The notes: generated by a model not told the origin, from the sequence alone. Shown: positions 8,086 through 17,595, counted from the first letter of the stretch. The stretch is DNA of 41,618 nt from REEB76 sp049698775 (GCA_049698775.1 JBAVYM010000073.1:1-41618), one strand, 5' to 3'. A program made the numbers and translations.

Positions 8086-8967
8086 ATGAATACTAATCCC
8101 GATCCCAACAATCACAGCCCCGGCCTGCGACCGTGGTTCGAGCGTCTGCGTCTGGCTCTGGCCGGTGAACCAAGAGACCGGGAAGAACTGCTAGAACTGC
8201 TGCGGGACGCGCAGGAGCGCAATCTGTTCGACACTGACGCCCAGGCCATGCTGGAAGGCGTGCTACAGGTGGCGGACATGCAGGCCCGGGACATCATGAT
8301 TCCGCGCGCCCAGATGGTGGTCTTGGAGAAGGATGCCGCGCTGCGGGAGGTCATGACCGCGGTGGTGGATTCGGGCCATTCGCGCTTTCCGGTGGTGGGC
8401 GAGAGCCGCGACGAAGTCATCGGCATCGTGCTGGCCAAGGACCTGCTGGAGCATTTTTTGGAAGACCCAGAAGGCCCGTTCAGTCTGCGCGAATACCTGC
8501 GGCCGGCGCCGTTCATTCCCGAAAGCATCCGCCTCAACGTGCTGTTGAAGAATTTTCGCGCCAGCCGCAACCATATGGCCATCGTGGTAGATGAATACGG
8601 CGGCGCGGCGGGACTCGTGACCATCGAGGATGTGCTGGAGCAGATCGTCGGCGAGATTGACGATGAATACGATGTGGACGATGAAGCGCGCATCCTCAAG
8701 CACACTGACCGGCGTTATACGGTAAAAGCCCTGACGCCCATCGCGGATTTCAATGACTACTTCGGTACGGCGTTCAGTGATGCGGAATTCGACACGGTGG
8801 GCGGCATGGTGATGCATGCTTTCGGTCATCTGCCCAAACGCGGCGAGAAAATCCTGATCGGCAAGCTGCGTTTCAAGGTGCTGCGCGCCGACAGCCGCCG
8901 CCTGTATCTTCTGGAAGTGCTGCGCAAGGGTGCGTCGGTTCAACCCGCCGATAATACCGCGGCATGA
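8086..8967 (+). CDS. corC: CorC/YbeX CBS-domain protein
   Basis: Cytoplasmic member of the CorC family implicated in divalent-cation homeostasis, linked to Mg2+/Co2+ efflux and ribosome-related functions. Order: a short helical N-terminus (residues 1-60), paired CBS domains (about 65-185, with RDIMIPRAQM and FRASRNHMAIVVDEYGG), and a C-terminal CorC_HlyC domain (about 205-285, with FDTVGGMVMHAFGHLPKRGE). No membrane DUF21 domain is present, so this is the short YbeX form. ATG 8086 gives 293 residues. The reading frame is open further upstream, but that extension would lie on top of ybeY and does not resemble the family. The TGA overlaps the first candidate lnt ATG (ATGA). Confidence 0.94.
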   Translation: MNTNPDPNNHSPGLRPWFERLRLALAGEPRDREELLELLRDAQERNLFDTDAQAMLEGVLQVADMQARDIMIPRAQMVVLEKDAALREVMTAVVDSGHSRFPVVGESRDEVIGIVLAKDLLEHFLEDPEGPFSLREYLRPAPFIPESIRLNVLLKNFRASRNHMAIVVDEYGGAAGLVTIEDVLEQIVGEIDDEYDVDDEARILKHTDRRYTVKALTPIADFNDYFGTAFSDAEFDTVGGMVMHAFGHLPKRGEKILIGKLRFKVLRADSRRLYLLEVLRKGASVQPADNTAA

Positions 8968-10538
8968 GTGCCGCCTGCGGACACAGCACGTCCAAAATCC
9001 GCTCGGCTGCCAACAGCATCCTGTGTACCTGCTGCGAGCGTGCCCACTCAGGCATGACCGGAGATTTTCTGGCGCTCGTTTGCGGCGCACTCACGGTGCT
9101 GGCATTCGCGCCGTTCGGCTGGTATCCGTTGGCAATCCTCACCCTGGCCACGCTGTTCTGGCTGCTGAACGGTGTCAAGGTGCGCCGCGCATTCTGGCGC
9201 GGATTTGTGTTCGGGGTGGCCGAATTTTCCTTTGGACTGTACTGGCTATATATAAGTATCCATGTCGTGAGCGGCGCGCCGGTCTGGCTTACGTTGCTGG
9301 TGATTGCAGTGGTGGTGATGGTCATGGCGGCGTATGGCGGTCTGGTTTGCGCACTCGGCGTGTGGCTTGCGCCGCGATCCGGCACGCTGCGTTGGGTTTT
9401 AGTGTTACCAGCCTTGTGGGTGCTGCTCGAGTGGTTGCGGGGTTGGCTGTTGAGCGGCTTCCCGTGGTTGAGCCTCGGTTACAGTCAGATCAGCAGCGTC
9501 TTGAAAGGTTACGCGCCGGTGTTGGGAGTGTACGGCGTGAGTTTGGCAGTGGCATTGTGCGCCGGCCTGTTGCTAAGCCTGCTTGCGGCAGGCGCACGCG
9601 TGCGCGCGCGGTTTGTATGTCTCATAGCTCTGGCGGCCGTGTGGATTGTGGGCGGTGTGCTGGCGGCGGTCTCCTGGACTCAACCAGCGGGTGCGCCCAT
9701 CGGCGTGAGTTTAATGCAAGGTGACATTCCCCAGACCCTCAAGTGGGATCCGCAGGAATTCCTGCCCACGCTGGAGCGCTATCGCCGCCTGACGGAAGCC
9801 CATTGGGACAGCCGCCTCATCATCTGGCCGGAAGCGGCCGTGCCCGAGTATGCCGACGAAGTCCGGCAGGATTATCTGGATCCGCTGGAAGCCGAGGCCC
9901 GTAAACACGGCACCGACATGCTTATCGGCGTTCCTACGGAAAACCTTGTCACCGGTGCTGCCTATAACAGCGTCATCAGTCTCGGCAGCCATGACGGCGT
10001 GTACCACAAGCGTCATCTGGTGCCCATGGCCGAATATTTTCCCGCACCGGCCTGGGTCACCCGCTGGCTGGAGAGCATGGACCTGCCGTATTCGTCGTTC
10101 ACCGCCGGTGCCGCACGGCAACCGTTGCTGCAGGTGGCGGGTTATCCAGTTGGCATATCCATCTGTTACGAGGACGCCTTTAGCAATGAGATAATGCGCG
10201 ACCTGCCGCAGGCGGCGTTTCTGGTGAACGTGACCAACGACGCCTGGTTTGGGGATTCCATTGCGCTGCCGCAGCATTTCGAGATTTCACGCATGCGGGC
10301 GCTGGAGGCGGGACGGTATCTGCTGCGGGCTACCAATACCGGAATCACTGCGATTGTGAATCCGGCGGGTGGGATTGTGAAGACGCTTGCTGTGGATAAA
10401 GTTGGCGTGCTGACCGCCGAAGCACCGCCTTATTCTGGCAGCACGCCTTATGTCAGAGTGGGGAACATGGCCGTGATACTTATAAGCTCACTGCTGATCT
10501 TGGCGGCGAGCCCATGGAGATTCTCCAGATGGAGCTGA
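8964..10538 (+). CDS. lnt: Apolipoprotein N-acyltransferase Lnt
   Basis: Inner-membrane enzyme that transfers the third acyl chain to the N-terminal Cys of lipoproteins. About six hydrophobic helices span residues 31-240, followed by the periplasmic nitrilase-like domain. The catalytic triad is visible: E290 (IWPEAAVP), K349 (YHKRHLVP) and C401 (SICYEDAF), with spacings (59 and 52 residues) close to the E. coli enzyme. The C-terminus ends with a last transmembrane helix. ATG 8964 overlaps the corC stop and suggests coupling. An alternative ATG at 9054 would remove a 30-residue leader containing a CTCC cluster and starts almost at the first helix. I keep 8964 but the start is open. Confidence 0.95.
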   Translation: MSAACGHSTSKIRSAANSILCTCCERAHSGMTGDFLALVCGALTVLAFAPFGWYPLAILTLATLFWLLNGVKVRRAFWRGFVFGVAEFSFGLYWLYISIHVVSGAPVWLTLLVIAVVVMVMAAYGGLVCALGVWLAPRSGTLRWVLVLPALWVLLEWLRGWLLSGFPWLSLGYSQISSVLKGYAPVLGVYGVSLAVALCAGLLLSLLAAGARVRARFVCLIALAAVWIVGGVLAAVSWTQPAGAPIGVSLMQGDIPQTLKWDPQEFLPTLERYRRLTEAHWDSRLIIWPEAAVPEYADEVRQDYLDPLEAEARKHGTDMLIGVPTENLVTGAAYNSVISLGSHDGVYHKRHLVPMAEYFPAPAWVTRWLESMDLPYSSFTAGAARQPLLQVAGYPVGISICYEDAFSNEIMRDLPQAAFLVNVTNDAWFGDSIALPQHFEISRMRALEAGRYLLRATNTGITAIVNPAGGIVKTLAVDKVGVLTAEAPPYSGSTPYVRVGNMAVILISSLLILAASPWRFSRWS

Positions 10539-10582
10539 AGATCAATCCCGGCCACACAAAACACCCGCACAAGGATGCTCAT

Positions 10583-12328
10583 ATGGAATTGTTGCACAGG
10601 GAAATCTCTGCAAGAGATATCCCATTGCGCTGGTTGACCACCTTGCTGATGCTGGTGTTCCCGGCAACCACACTGTTTATAAACCGTGGTGATAGCTATA
10701 CGTTGGGGCTATTGAGTCTGGTCGGTGTTTGGGTATGGGTTCGTGACGGTGCCAGGCCATGGTTGGACCGTCATAGCGGAATGCTGGTGCTTGCTTTCGC
10801 GTTGTTTTACGCAGTCGCGGTTCTGTCCTATCTGCTGGGGTTGCAGACAGAGGATGGCTTCCATTATCTGGGACGCTTTCTGCGTTTCCTGCTCGTCGTG
10901 CCGGTGTATCTCGCCTTTCGCCGCTACCCGCCGACGACGAAGACCGCATTCGTCGGCCTCGCGCTGGGCGGACTGGTAAGCGGGGTGCTGGCCATGCTGG
11001 AGTTCCTACGCGCGCATGCACCCATCCGCGTGGCTGCAACTACAGACCTCTCCATTATTTTCGGCGACCTAGCTACCACCGTAGTGTTATGTACGGTGGC
11101 CGGATTTGGCCTGATGGCAGCCTCCCGGCGCGCTTGGTCGGTGCCGTTACTGATGCTGTGTCTCGCGGGCGGTATCGCGGCCACGCTGCTGTCCGGCACG
11201 CGCGGCGCGTGGCTTCCTCTATTGCTGTTGCCGCTCGCGTTGATGACGCCCCTCGGCAAATTTCTCAAGCATCGCTATGTGTTCGCCATCGTGCTGGTTC
11301 TGGTGGCGGTGTTTTCATCGTTTTATTTTGTGGCCGGTAGCGGTACCCAAGAACGTGTTAATCTCGCCGGTAAGGACCTGCGCAATTATTTCATTGGGCT
11401 CAATGCATTCAAGAGCCAGACAGGTGACCGGGCTGGCTACCCGCGCTGTGATAGTAACGCCGATTTTCTGCGGGTATGGCTGAGGGGCAGCTATCTTTCA
11501 GCCTATCTGAAACAAGATACCGCTGTCGTAAGTGACCCACAACTGAACGGTATTCAAGGATGTATGGCGGGTTATGCGGTCCACTTACACAACGATAGCG
11601 ACAAGCTGGTTGCAGAGGCTGTGTTTCATCGCGTGCCGGCTGATCAAAAGAAGGTACAGAACACGCAACTGCTTGTGCGTGGCCAAGGCACGGCGTCGTT
11701 CATGAATACGAAACAGTCCAGCGCGAGTTTCGATACACAGACCTACGAACGTATCAGTCTGACCACACCGTCCGCCTTCGATACCGCTATCAATATATCT
11801 GTCTCGCCTGGCGGAAGCGTCTGGTTAGTGCCGCAGGATGGTTATTTTGGTGAGTACAGTCTGTCCATTGCCAATACCTCGGTGGGCCAGCGCCTCGAGA
11901 TGTGGCGGTCAGCATGGCATCTGTTCCTGACTCATCCAGTCCTGGGTACCGGCACTGGAGCATTCGAAGCAAAGAACAACCAATTGATCAAGCACGGGTT
12001 GATAGCAACATTTGTCGGTGATTATGATCACCCGCACAACGATTATCTGAACGCGCTGTCCAGCAGCGGCATCATCGGCCTCACGGCATTGCTGGCGATC
12101 CTGATATTGCCGGGCTGGTTTTTCATGCGCGCCGTGCACAGCGACGATCGGGTGACGCATGCCTTGGGCCTCGCCGGTACACTGACTGTCGCGGGCTTCG
12201 CGATCTACGCACTCACCGATACCGTTTTCCTGCATTCCATGATGATTACCTGGTATGTGATATACATGGCGCTGTTTTATGCGCTGATCCGAGTCCGGGC
12301 CGAGAAACAGAATAATGGCGCCGCCTGA
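10583..12328 (+). CDS. O-antigen ligase/polymerase-like membrane protein (Wzy_C family) with large inserted loop
   Basis: A multi-spanning protein with about ten hydrophobic helices. The Wzy_C signature is present: RLEMWRSAWHLFLTHPVLGTGTGAF followed by HPHNDYLNALSSSGIIGL (His at about 483 and 485). Family members ligate O-antigen to lipid A-core or polymerise or transfer glycans at the periplasmic face. Between about residues 274 and 428 there is a polar, beta-rich segment with two Cys (YPRCDS, IQGCMAG) that canonical WaaL loops lack. ATG 10583 is chosen because AAGGA lies seven bases upstream; ATGs at 10514 and 10529 inside lnt lack one. The gene sits between lnt and leuS, where most relatives have none, and its end overlaps leuS by 14 bases. 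Donor and acceptor are unknown. Confidence 0.85.
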   Translation: MELLHREISARDIPLRWLTTLLMLVFPATTLFINRGDSYTLGLLSLVGVWVWVRDGARPWLDRHSGMLVLAFALFYAVAVLSYLLGLQTEDGFHYLGRFLRFLLVVPVYLAFRRYPPTTKTAFVGLALGGLVSGVLAMLEFLRAHAPIRVAATTDLSIIFGDLATTVVLCTVAGFGLMAASRRAWSVPLLMLCLAGGIAATLLSGTRGAWLPLLLLPLALMTPLGKFLKHRYVFAIVLVLVAVFSSFYFVAGSGTQERVNLAGKDLRNYFIGLNAFKSQTGDRAGYPRCDSNADFLRVWLRGSYLSAYLKQDTAVVSDPQLNGIQGCMAGYAVHLHNDSDKLVAEAVFHRVPADQKKVQNTQLLVRGQGTASFMNTKQSSASFDTQTYERISLTTPSAFDTAINISVSPGGSVWLVPQDGYFGEYSLSIANTSVGQRLEMWRSAWHLFLTHPVLGTGTGAFEAKNNQLIKHGLIATFVGDYDHPHNDYLNALSSSGIIGLTALLAILILPGWFFMRAVHSDDRVTHALGLAGTLTVAGFAIYALTDTVFLHSMMITWYVIYMALFYALIRVRAEKQNNGAA

Positions 12329-14915
12329 GATGCTCGAATTTTACGAACCGCAAACTGCCGAAGCGGAAGCGCGCCGGCGCTGGCAAAGCGACGAACTCTT
12401 CAAAGCGCGGGACAACGCCGCCGGCGACAAGTATTACTGCCTGTGCATGCTGCCGTATCCCAGCGGCCGTCTGCACATGGGCCACGTGCGCAACTACACC
12501 ATCGGTGACGTGATCACACGCTTTCAACGCATGCAGGGCAAAAGTGTTCTGCAGCCCATGGGCTGGGACGCCTTCGGTCTGCCAGCAGAGAACGCCGCCA
12601 TCAAGAACGGCGTGCCGCCCGCCAAGTGGACGTATGACAACATTGCCTACATGCGCAAGCAGTTGCAGTCCATGGGCTTTGCCATTGACTGGTCACGGGA
12701 AATCGCCACTTGTGACCCAAAATATTACAAATGGAACCAGTGGCTGTTCCTCCGCATGCTGGAGAAAGGTGTTGCCTACCGAACCACCGGTACGGTGAAC
12801 TGGGATCCCGTTGATCAGACCGTGCTCGCGAACGAGCAGGTGATAGACGGCCGCGGCTGGCGCACCGGCGCGCCGGTGGAGAAGCGCGAAATCCCCATGT
12901 ATTACTTGCGGATCACCACGTATGCCGATGAATTGCTCTCAGCCCTGAACAGTTTGCCCGGCTGGCCGGAGCGCGTCAGGACCATGCAGGCCAACTGGAT
13001 CGGCAAGAGTGAAGGTGTCGAGATTGGATTTCCCCACGCCGGCGGAGCGCTCAAGGTGTTCACCACCCGCGCCGACACGCTGCTCGGCGCCACCTATGTC
13101 GCGGTAGCCGCGGAACATCCGCTTGCAGTAAAAGCCGCGATGCGCGATTCAAAAGTCGCGGCCTTCATCGAGGAGTGCAAGCAGGGCGGCGTGACGGAAG
13201 CCGAGCTTGCCACCCAGGAAAAGAAAGGCGTGCCGACTGGCCTGTTTGTGCGCCATCCGCTCACCCACGAGTCCCTGCCACTTTGGGTGGCGAATTACGT
13301 GCTCATGGCCTACGGCGAAGGCGCGGTCATGGCGGTGCCGGCCCACGATCGGCGCGATTTCGAGTTTGCGCGCAAACATGATCTGCCGCTCAAGGTGGTG
13401 GTGCGACCGGCCGACGGCGAAGCCACTGCGTCAGATGCCGTGCACGAGCCATTCACGGCCTACGGCATTATCGTCAATTCCGGCAAGTATGACGGCCTGA
13501 CCTCGGCGCAGGCGACGGATGCTATCGCGGCGGACTTGAAAGCCAAAAAACTGGGTGAAAAGCGTACCGTGTACCGGTTGCGGGACTGGGGCATCTCGCG
13601 TCAGCGCTACTGGGGATGTCCCATTCCGATCATTCATTGCGGGCACTGTGGCGATGTGCCGGTGCCCGATGACCAGCTTCCGGTGGTGTTACCGGAGAAC
13701 CTGGCGCCGGATGGCAGCGGCAATCCGCTCGCCAAGTGCGAAGCGTTCGTGAACGTGGCCTGCCCGAAATGCGGCAAACCGGCAAAACGCGAAACCGACA
13801 CCATGGATACTTTCGTGGATTCGTCCTGGTATTACATGCGTTATGCTTGTTCGGACAACGACAAGGCCATGGTGGATAAGCGCGTCAATTATTGGCTGCC
13901 GGTGGATCAATACATAGGTGGTATCGAGCACGCCATCCTGCATCTCTTGTATTCACGTTTCTGGACGCGGGTCATGCGCGATTTGGGCATTGTGACATTC
14001 TCTGAACCTTTCACCAATCTGTTGACCCAGGGCATGGTTTTGAACCATATCTATTTCCGTAAGGGTGTGGCGGGTGGCATCAGCTATTACAGCCCCGATG
14101 ATGTGCAGACCGAACTGGATAGCCATGGCCGGCTCACGGGTGCCATGCTGAAATCCGACGGCCAACCGGTGGAATACGGCGGCATGGGTACGATGTCGAA
14201 ATCCAAGGCCAATGGCGTGGATCCGCAGCCGCTGGTGGACAAGTATGGCGCCGACACGGTGCGGTTGTTCATGCTGTTCACGGCGCCCCCAGAACAGACG
14301 TTGGAGTGGTCGGAAGCAGGGGTCGAGGGTGCGCACCGTTTCCTCAAACGCCTGTGGAAAGCTGTGGCCGAGCATGTGAATGCCGGTGCGATTCCGAAAC
14401 TGGATGTCAAAGTGCTCAATGACGGCCAGCGTGACCTGCGCCGGCAGGTACACGGAACCACTGCCAAGGTGGGCGACGATATCGGCCGTCGCTATACCTT
14501 CAATACCGCCGTGGCGGCGGTCATGGAACTCTTGAATGCCGTTACCGGAGATACCGACACCAGCGCCGCCGCGCGGGCGGTGAAGCAGGAAGCGTTTGAG
14601 AGTATTGTGCTGCTGCTCTCGCCCATGACGCCACATATTTGCGAGGTGCTGTGGCGCGAGCTGGGGCATACCGAGCCGGTGATGACGGTACGCTGGCCGC
14701 AGGTGGACGCCGCGGTGCTGGTTCGCGCGCGCATCGAGATCGTAGTGCAGGTGAACGGCAAGCTGCGCGGCCGGATTTCCGTCTCGGCGGATGCGGGACG
14801 CACCCATGTGGAGCAGGCCGCGCTCGCGGAGCCGAACGTACAGCGCTATGTAGAAGGAAAACCGGTGAAGAAAATGATTGTGGTGCCGGGAAAACTGGTA
14901 AACGTGGTGGTGTGA
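12315..14915 (+). CDS. leuS: Leucine-tRNA ligase
   Basis: Class I aminoacyl-tRNA synthetase charging tRNA-Leu. It has the HIGH-type motif HMGH at residues 54-57 (PYPSGRLHMGHVRN), the editing domain with FTTRADTLLGATYVAVAAEHP near residue 250, and the MSKSK motif at 627-631. The position before M627 is Thr rather than the Lys of a full KMSKS. Length is 866 residues, normal for bacterial LeuRS. ATG 12315 gives MAPPEMLEFYEP; the ATG at 12330 (MLEFYEPQ) is equally plausible and would abolish the overlap with the ligase gene. It is followed directly by lptE (TGATG overlap), as in E. coli leuS-lptE-holA. Confidence 0.97.
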   Translation: MAPPEMLEFYEPQTAEAEARRRWQSDELFKARDNAAGDKYYCLCMLPYPSGRLHMGHVRNYTIGDVITRFQRMQGKSVLQPMGWDAFGLPAENAAIKNGVPPAKWTYDNIAYMRKQLQSMGFAIDWSREIATCDPKYYKWNQWLFLRMLEKGVAYRTTGTVNWDPVDQTVLANEQVIDGRGWRTGAPVEKREIPMYYLRITTYADELLSALNSLPGWPERVRTMQANWIGKSEGVEIGFPHAGGALKVFTTRADTLLGATYVAVAAEHPLAVKAAMRDSKVAAFIEECKQGGVTEAELATQEKKGVPTGLFVRHPLTHESLPLWVANYVLMAYGEGAVMAVPAHDRRDFEFARKHDLPLKVVVRPADGEATASDAVHEPFTAYGIIVNSGKYDGLTSAQATDAIAADLKAKKLGEKRTVYRLRDWGISRQRYWGCPIPIIHCGHCGDVPVPDDQLPVVLPENLAPDGSGNPLAKCEAFVNVACPKCGKPAKRETDTMDTFVDSSWYYMRYACSDNDKAMVDKRVNYWLPVDQYIGGIEHAILHLLYSRFWTRVMRDLGIVTFSEPFTNLLTQGMVLNHIYFRKGVAGGISYYSPDDVQTELDSHGRLTGAMLKSDGQPVEYGGMGTMSKSKANGVDPQPLVDKYGADTVRLFMLFTAPPEQTLEWSEAGVEGAHRFLKRLWKAVAEHVNAGAIPKLDVKVLNDGQRDLRRQVHGTTAKVGDDIGRRYTFNTAVAAVMELLNAVTGDTDTSAAARAVKQEAFESIVLLLSPMTPHICEVLWRELGHTEPVMTVRWPQVDAAVLVRARIEIVVQVNGKLRGRISVSADAGRTHVEQAALAEPNVQRYVEGKPVKKMIVVPGKLVNVVV

Positions 14916-15460
14916 TGGGAAAGCGTGTGCGTTGTGCGGTATTGATGGGCGTACCATTGCTGCTGACGGGATGCGGGTTTCATTTACGCGGGCCGGCGCA
15001 TTTGCCGGCTGTCATGCAACGCACCTATATCGCGAGCCCCGGCGGCAACACGGAACTGATGCGGGAATTGCGCCGCGGCCTGACCACACCAACGACTGCC
15101 GTGACCGAGGATGCCACTACCGCCACTGCGACGCTTGCTATCCTGCATGTCCAGCAATTCCAACGCGTGCTGTCGGTGAGCAATACCGGCCAGCCGCTCG
15201 AGTACCAGGTAGCCTACCAGTTGCAGTTTTCCTTGACGGCGGCCGGGGGCAAGACGCTGATTGCGCCGCAGACGCTGACGCTCACGCGCAATTATGCTTA
15301 TGATGTGGCCAACGTGATTGGTGACACCGAACAGGCCAACGTGTTGTATAACGCGCTCGAAAGTGACATGGCGCAATTGGTTCTGTTCCGGCTTGAGGCC
15401 GCGGGCCGGCACTTGCAGCCGCCGGCTCAGAATAGCAAGCCTGTGCCGATGCCCAAGTAA
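14915..15460 (+). CDS. lptE: LPS-assembly lipoprotein LptE
   Basis: Outer-membrane lipoprotein that plugs the LptD barrel during LPS export. The N-terminus is a lipoprotein signal peptide, with lipobox LLTGC and the family-typical GCGFHLRGPAHLP immediately after. The remainder (about 165 residues) has the alpha/beta pattern of LptE, including VLSVSNTGQPLEYQVAYQLQF. ATG 14915 overlaps the leuS TGA by one base (TGATG), a strong indication of the true start; the reading frame is open upstream only as a shadow of leuS. Length (181 residues) matches the family. It lies between leuS and holA as usual. Confidence 0.93.
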   Translation: MGKRVRCAVLMGVPLLLTGCGFHLRGPAHLPAVMQRTYIASPGGNTELMRELRRGLTTPTTAVTEDATTATATLAILHVQQFQRVLSVSNTGQPLEYQVAYQLQFSLTAAGGKTLIAPQTLTLTRNYAYDVANVIGDTEQANVLYNALESDMAQLVLFRLEAAGRHLQPPAQNSKPVPMPK

Positions 15461-15542
15461 TGGCGCCAGCCAAGGGGATTGCCGGGACCGCCGGCCGACT
15501 TTCGTACCCACCATTTTCCGATTTGCGCCGGTGATCCAGCAC

Positions 15543-16547
15543 ATGAAGCTCGTGCCTGACAGACTTGACGCCCATCTCAAGAACACGCTCGCGCCGGCGT
15601 ACTTGATCGCGGGCGATGAGCCGCTGCAGCGTGAGGAAGCGGCGGATGCGGTGCGCACCGCCGCTAAGGCCCGGGGTTATACCGAACGCGAAGTGTACTT
15701 CGCGGAGCGCGGTTTCGACTGGAACCAGCTCACCACAGCCAGTGCCAGCTTGTCCCTGTTCGCATCCAAACGCATTCTGGAAGTACGGCTGCCGACCGGC
15801 AAACCCGGTGACGACGGCGCCGAAGCGTTCAGCGCCTATGCGAAACAATCCGCGCCCGATACGGTTCTGCTGGTCATCAGCGCCAGGCTGGAACGCGGTG
15901 GCGGCCGCTGGGCCGAAGCTTTGGAGCGGTGCGGAGTGATGGTGCAGATCTGGCCAATCGAAACGAAGAATCTGAGCGGCTGGTTGAGCAGGCGCTTGCA
16001 GAGCCGCGGCCTGAATCCCACTCCGGAAGCCGTGGCGCTCATGGCGGAACGAGTGGAGGGCAATCTGCTGGCGGCTGCCCAGGAAGTGGAAAAATTGTTG
16101 CTGCTGCAGGGACCGGGACCGGTGGGCGCCGACGCGGTGCGCAGCGCGGTGGCGGACAGCGCCCGCTATGATCCCTACGGGCTGGTGGACGCGGCCCTGG
16201 CAGGCGACCGCGCGCGCACGGCGCGCATCCTGCATGGACTCAAAGAGGAAGGTACGGAACCGACCTTTGTCCTCTGGACTCTGACCCGCGAAATCCGCAG
16301 TCTGGCCAGCATGGCCTGGGAAATTCAGGGTGGAAGTTCCCCGCAACGGGTGTTGGCAAGCGTCTGGGAGAAGCGCCGTCCGGCCGTGCAGAAGGCCCTG
16401 AGCCGGCATGATCTGCGAGCTTGGCAAGCCATGCTCTCCGGGCTGGCGCGCGCCGACCGGGTCGTAAAGGGCCAAGCGCCCGGCCGGCCCTGGGATGAGC
16501 TGTTAAACTTGTCCGAGAGCCTCGCGGGCCTGCGCCTGCCAGCGTGA
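15543..16547 (+). CDS. holA: DNA polymerase III subunit delta HolA
   Basis: Clamp-loader delta subunit that opens the beta sliding clamp. The N-terminal AAA-like domain begins with LKNTLAPAYLIAGDEPLQREEAADAVR, matching the HolA start (AYLLxGxDPLLxxE). Also typical are the SLSLFASKRILEVRLPTGKP segment, the ERVEGNLLAAAQEVEKLLLL segment and the C-terminal helical collar. Length (334 residues) is close to the E. coli protein. ATG 15543 is used; an in-frame GTG at 15531 (giving MIQHMKL) is an alternative because neither has a strong Shine-Dalgarno. The gap of 82 bases after lptE shows nothing notable. Confidence 0.93.
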   Translation: MKLVPDRLDAHLKNTLAPAYLIAGDEPLQREEAADAVRTAAKARGYTEREVYFAERGFDWNQLTTASASLSLFASKRILEVRLPTGKPGDDGAEAFSAYAKQSAPDTVLLVISARLERGGGRWAEALERCGVMVQIWPIETKNLSGWLSRRLQSRGLNPTPEAVALMAERVEGNLLAAAQEVEKLLLLQGPGPVGADAVRSAVADSARYDPYGLVDAALAGDRARTARILHGLKEEGTEPTFVLWTLTREIRSLASMAWEIQGGSSPQRVLASVWEKRRPAVQKALSRHDLRAWQAMLSGLARADRVVKGQAPGRPWDELLNLSESLAGLRLPA

Positions 16548-16571
16548 AAATCGGGAAATCTGCCGCTGCGC

Positions 16572-17219
16572 ATGAGAAAAATCGGCATCTTTGGGGGCAG
16601 CTTCGACCCCATCCACTACGGCCATTTGCGGCCGGCGCTCGAAATCCTGGACGCACTTTCCCTGGACGAAATCCGCTTCATACCCGCGGGCTTGCCGCCG
16701 CATCGCGGCGCACCGGTGGCCGCGGCGTCCTTGCGCCTGGAAATGGTGCAGGCGGCGGTGGTCAGCGAGCCGCGTTTCCGGGTGGACGACCGGGAAATGC
16801 GGCGCACGGCGCCGTCCTACAGCGTGGACACGCTCGCGGAATTGCGGCGCGAATTTCCACAAGCGGCACTGATGCTGATTGTGGGTATGGATGCTTTCCT
16901 GGGTTTCCCCGGCTGGCATGAATGGCAAAGCATTTTCGATCTTGCGAACGTGGTCGTCGCGCATCGCCCCGGGTGGATGTGGCAGAGCAGCGGCGCCCTG
17001 TTTGAAGCCGTGCGCCGGCGTCAAGCCGAGTCGGTCAAGGAAATCGCAAATGTGTCCGCTGGGCGCATTCTGCTGCAGCCGGTGACACAACTGGAGATTT
17101 CCTCCACGCAAGTGCGCGCCGCCATCGCCGCAGGCGGCGACCCGCGCTACCTCATGCCGGAAGCGGTACGCAAATTGATCTTGAATTCCCATTGTTACAC
17201 CAAACCTGTGGAGCGCTGA
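16572..17219 (+). CDS. nadD: Nicotinate-nucleotide adenylyltransferase NadD
   Basis: Converts nicotinate mononucleotide and ATP to deamido-NAD in NAD biosynthesis. The nucleotidyltransferase signature GIFGGSFDPIHYGHL is at residues 5-19, and the second motif ISSTQVRAAIAAGGD (ISSTxxR) is near the C-terminus. Also present is SYSVDTLAELRREFP, typical of NadD. Length is 215 residues, as expected. It follows holA by 24 bases and its stop overlaps the rsfS start (TGATG), so translation is probably coupled. Confidence 0.96.
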   Translation: MRKIGIFGGSFDPIHYGHLRPALEILDALSLDEIRFIPAGLPPHRGAPVAAASLRLEMVQAAVVSEPRFRVDDREMRRTAPSYSVDTLAELRREFPQAALMLIVGMDAFLGFPGWHEWQSIFDLANVVVAHRPGWMWQSSGALFEAVRRRQAESVKEIANVSAGRILLQPVTQLEISSTQVRAAIAAGGDPRYLMPEAVRKLILNSHCYTKPVER

Positions 17220-17593
17220 TGCAAGCCGAACCGCTGCGTGATCTGGTCATGGAAGCATTACGGGACATGAAAGGTGTGGACATTCGCGTACTGGATGTGC
17301 GCGGCATGACCGTGCTGACCGATTTCATGGTGATTGCCAGCGGCACCTCTGACCGGCATGTGAAATCCCTGGCCCGCAACGTGCAGGACAAAGCGCGGGA
17401 GGCCGGCGTGAAACCCATGGGGGTCGAGGGTGAACAGGAGGGTGAATGGGTGCTGGTGGATCTGCGCGACGTGGTGGTGCACGTGATGCGGCCACCACAG
17501 AGGGATTTCTACAACCTGGAAAAACTCTGGAGTGTGGAAAATCCCGTGCCGGAAAGCGCCTTGCCGCTCGCCGCTGCCCGCAAGCGGCGCTGA
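17219..17593 (+). CDS. rsfS: Ribosome silencing factor RsfS
   Basis: RsfS binds ribosomal protein L14 and blocks subunit joining under nutrient stress. Conserved blocks are visible: DIRVLDVRGMTVLTDFMVIASGTSDRHV near residues 20-45, and EGEWVLVDLRDVVVHVM with the R-DFYNLEKLW ending. ATG 17219 overlaps the nadD stop by one base; an upstream in-frame ATG at 17192 would lie inside nadD and adds nothing family-like. The 124-residue product has a slightly basic C-terminal tail (ARKRR). It is followed two bases later by rlmH, the usual partner. Confidence 0.95.
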   Translation: MQAEPLRDLVMEALRDMKGVDIRVLDVRGMTVLTDFMVIASGTSDRHVKSLARNVQDKAREAGVKPMGVEGEQEGEWVLVDLRDVVVHVMRPPQRDFYNLEKLWSVENPVPESALPLAAARKRR

Positions 17594-17595
17594 AC

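Noticed and set aside
13953..16475. Several 250-400-codon minus-strand frames over leuS, lptE and holA
   Set aside because: All lie on strongly conserved plus-strand genes and show no family features.
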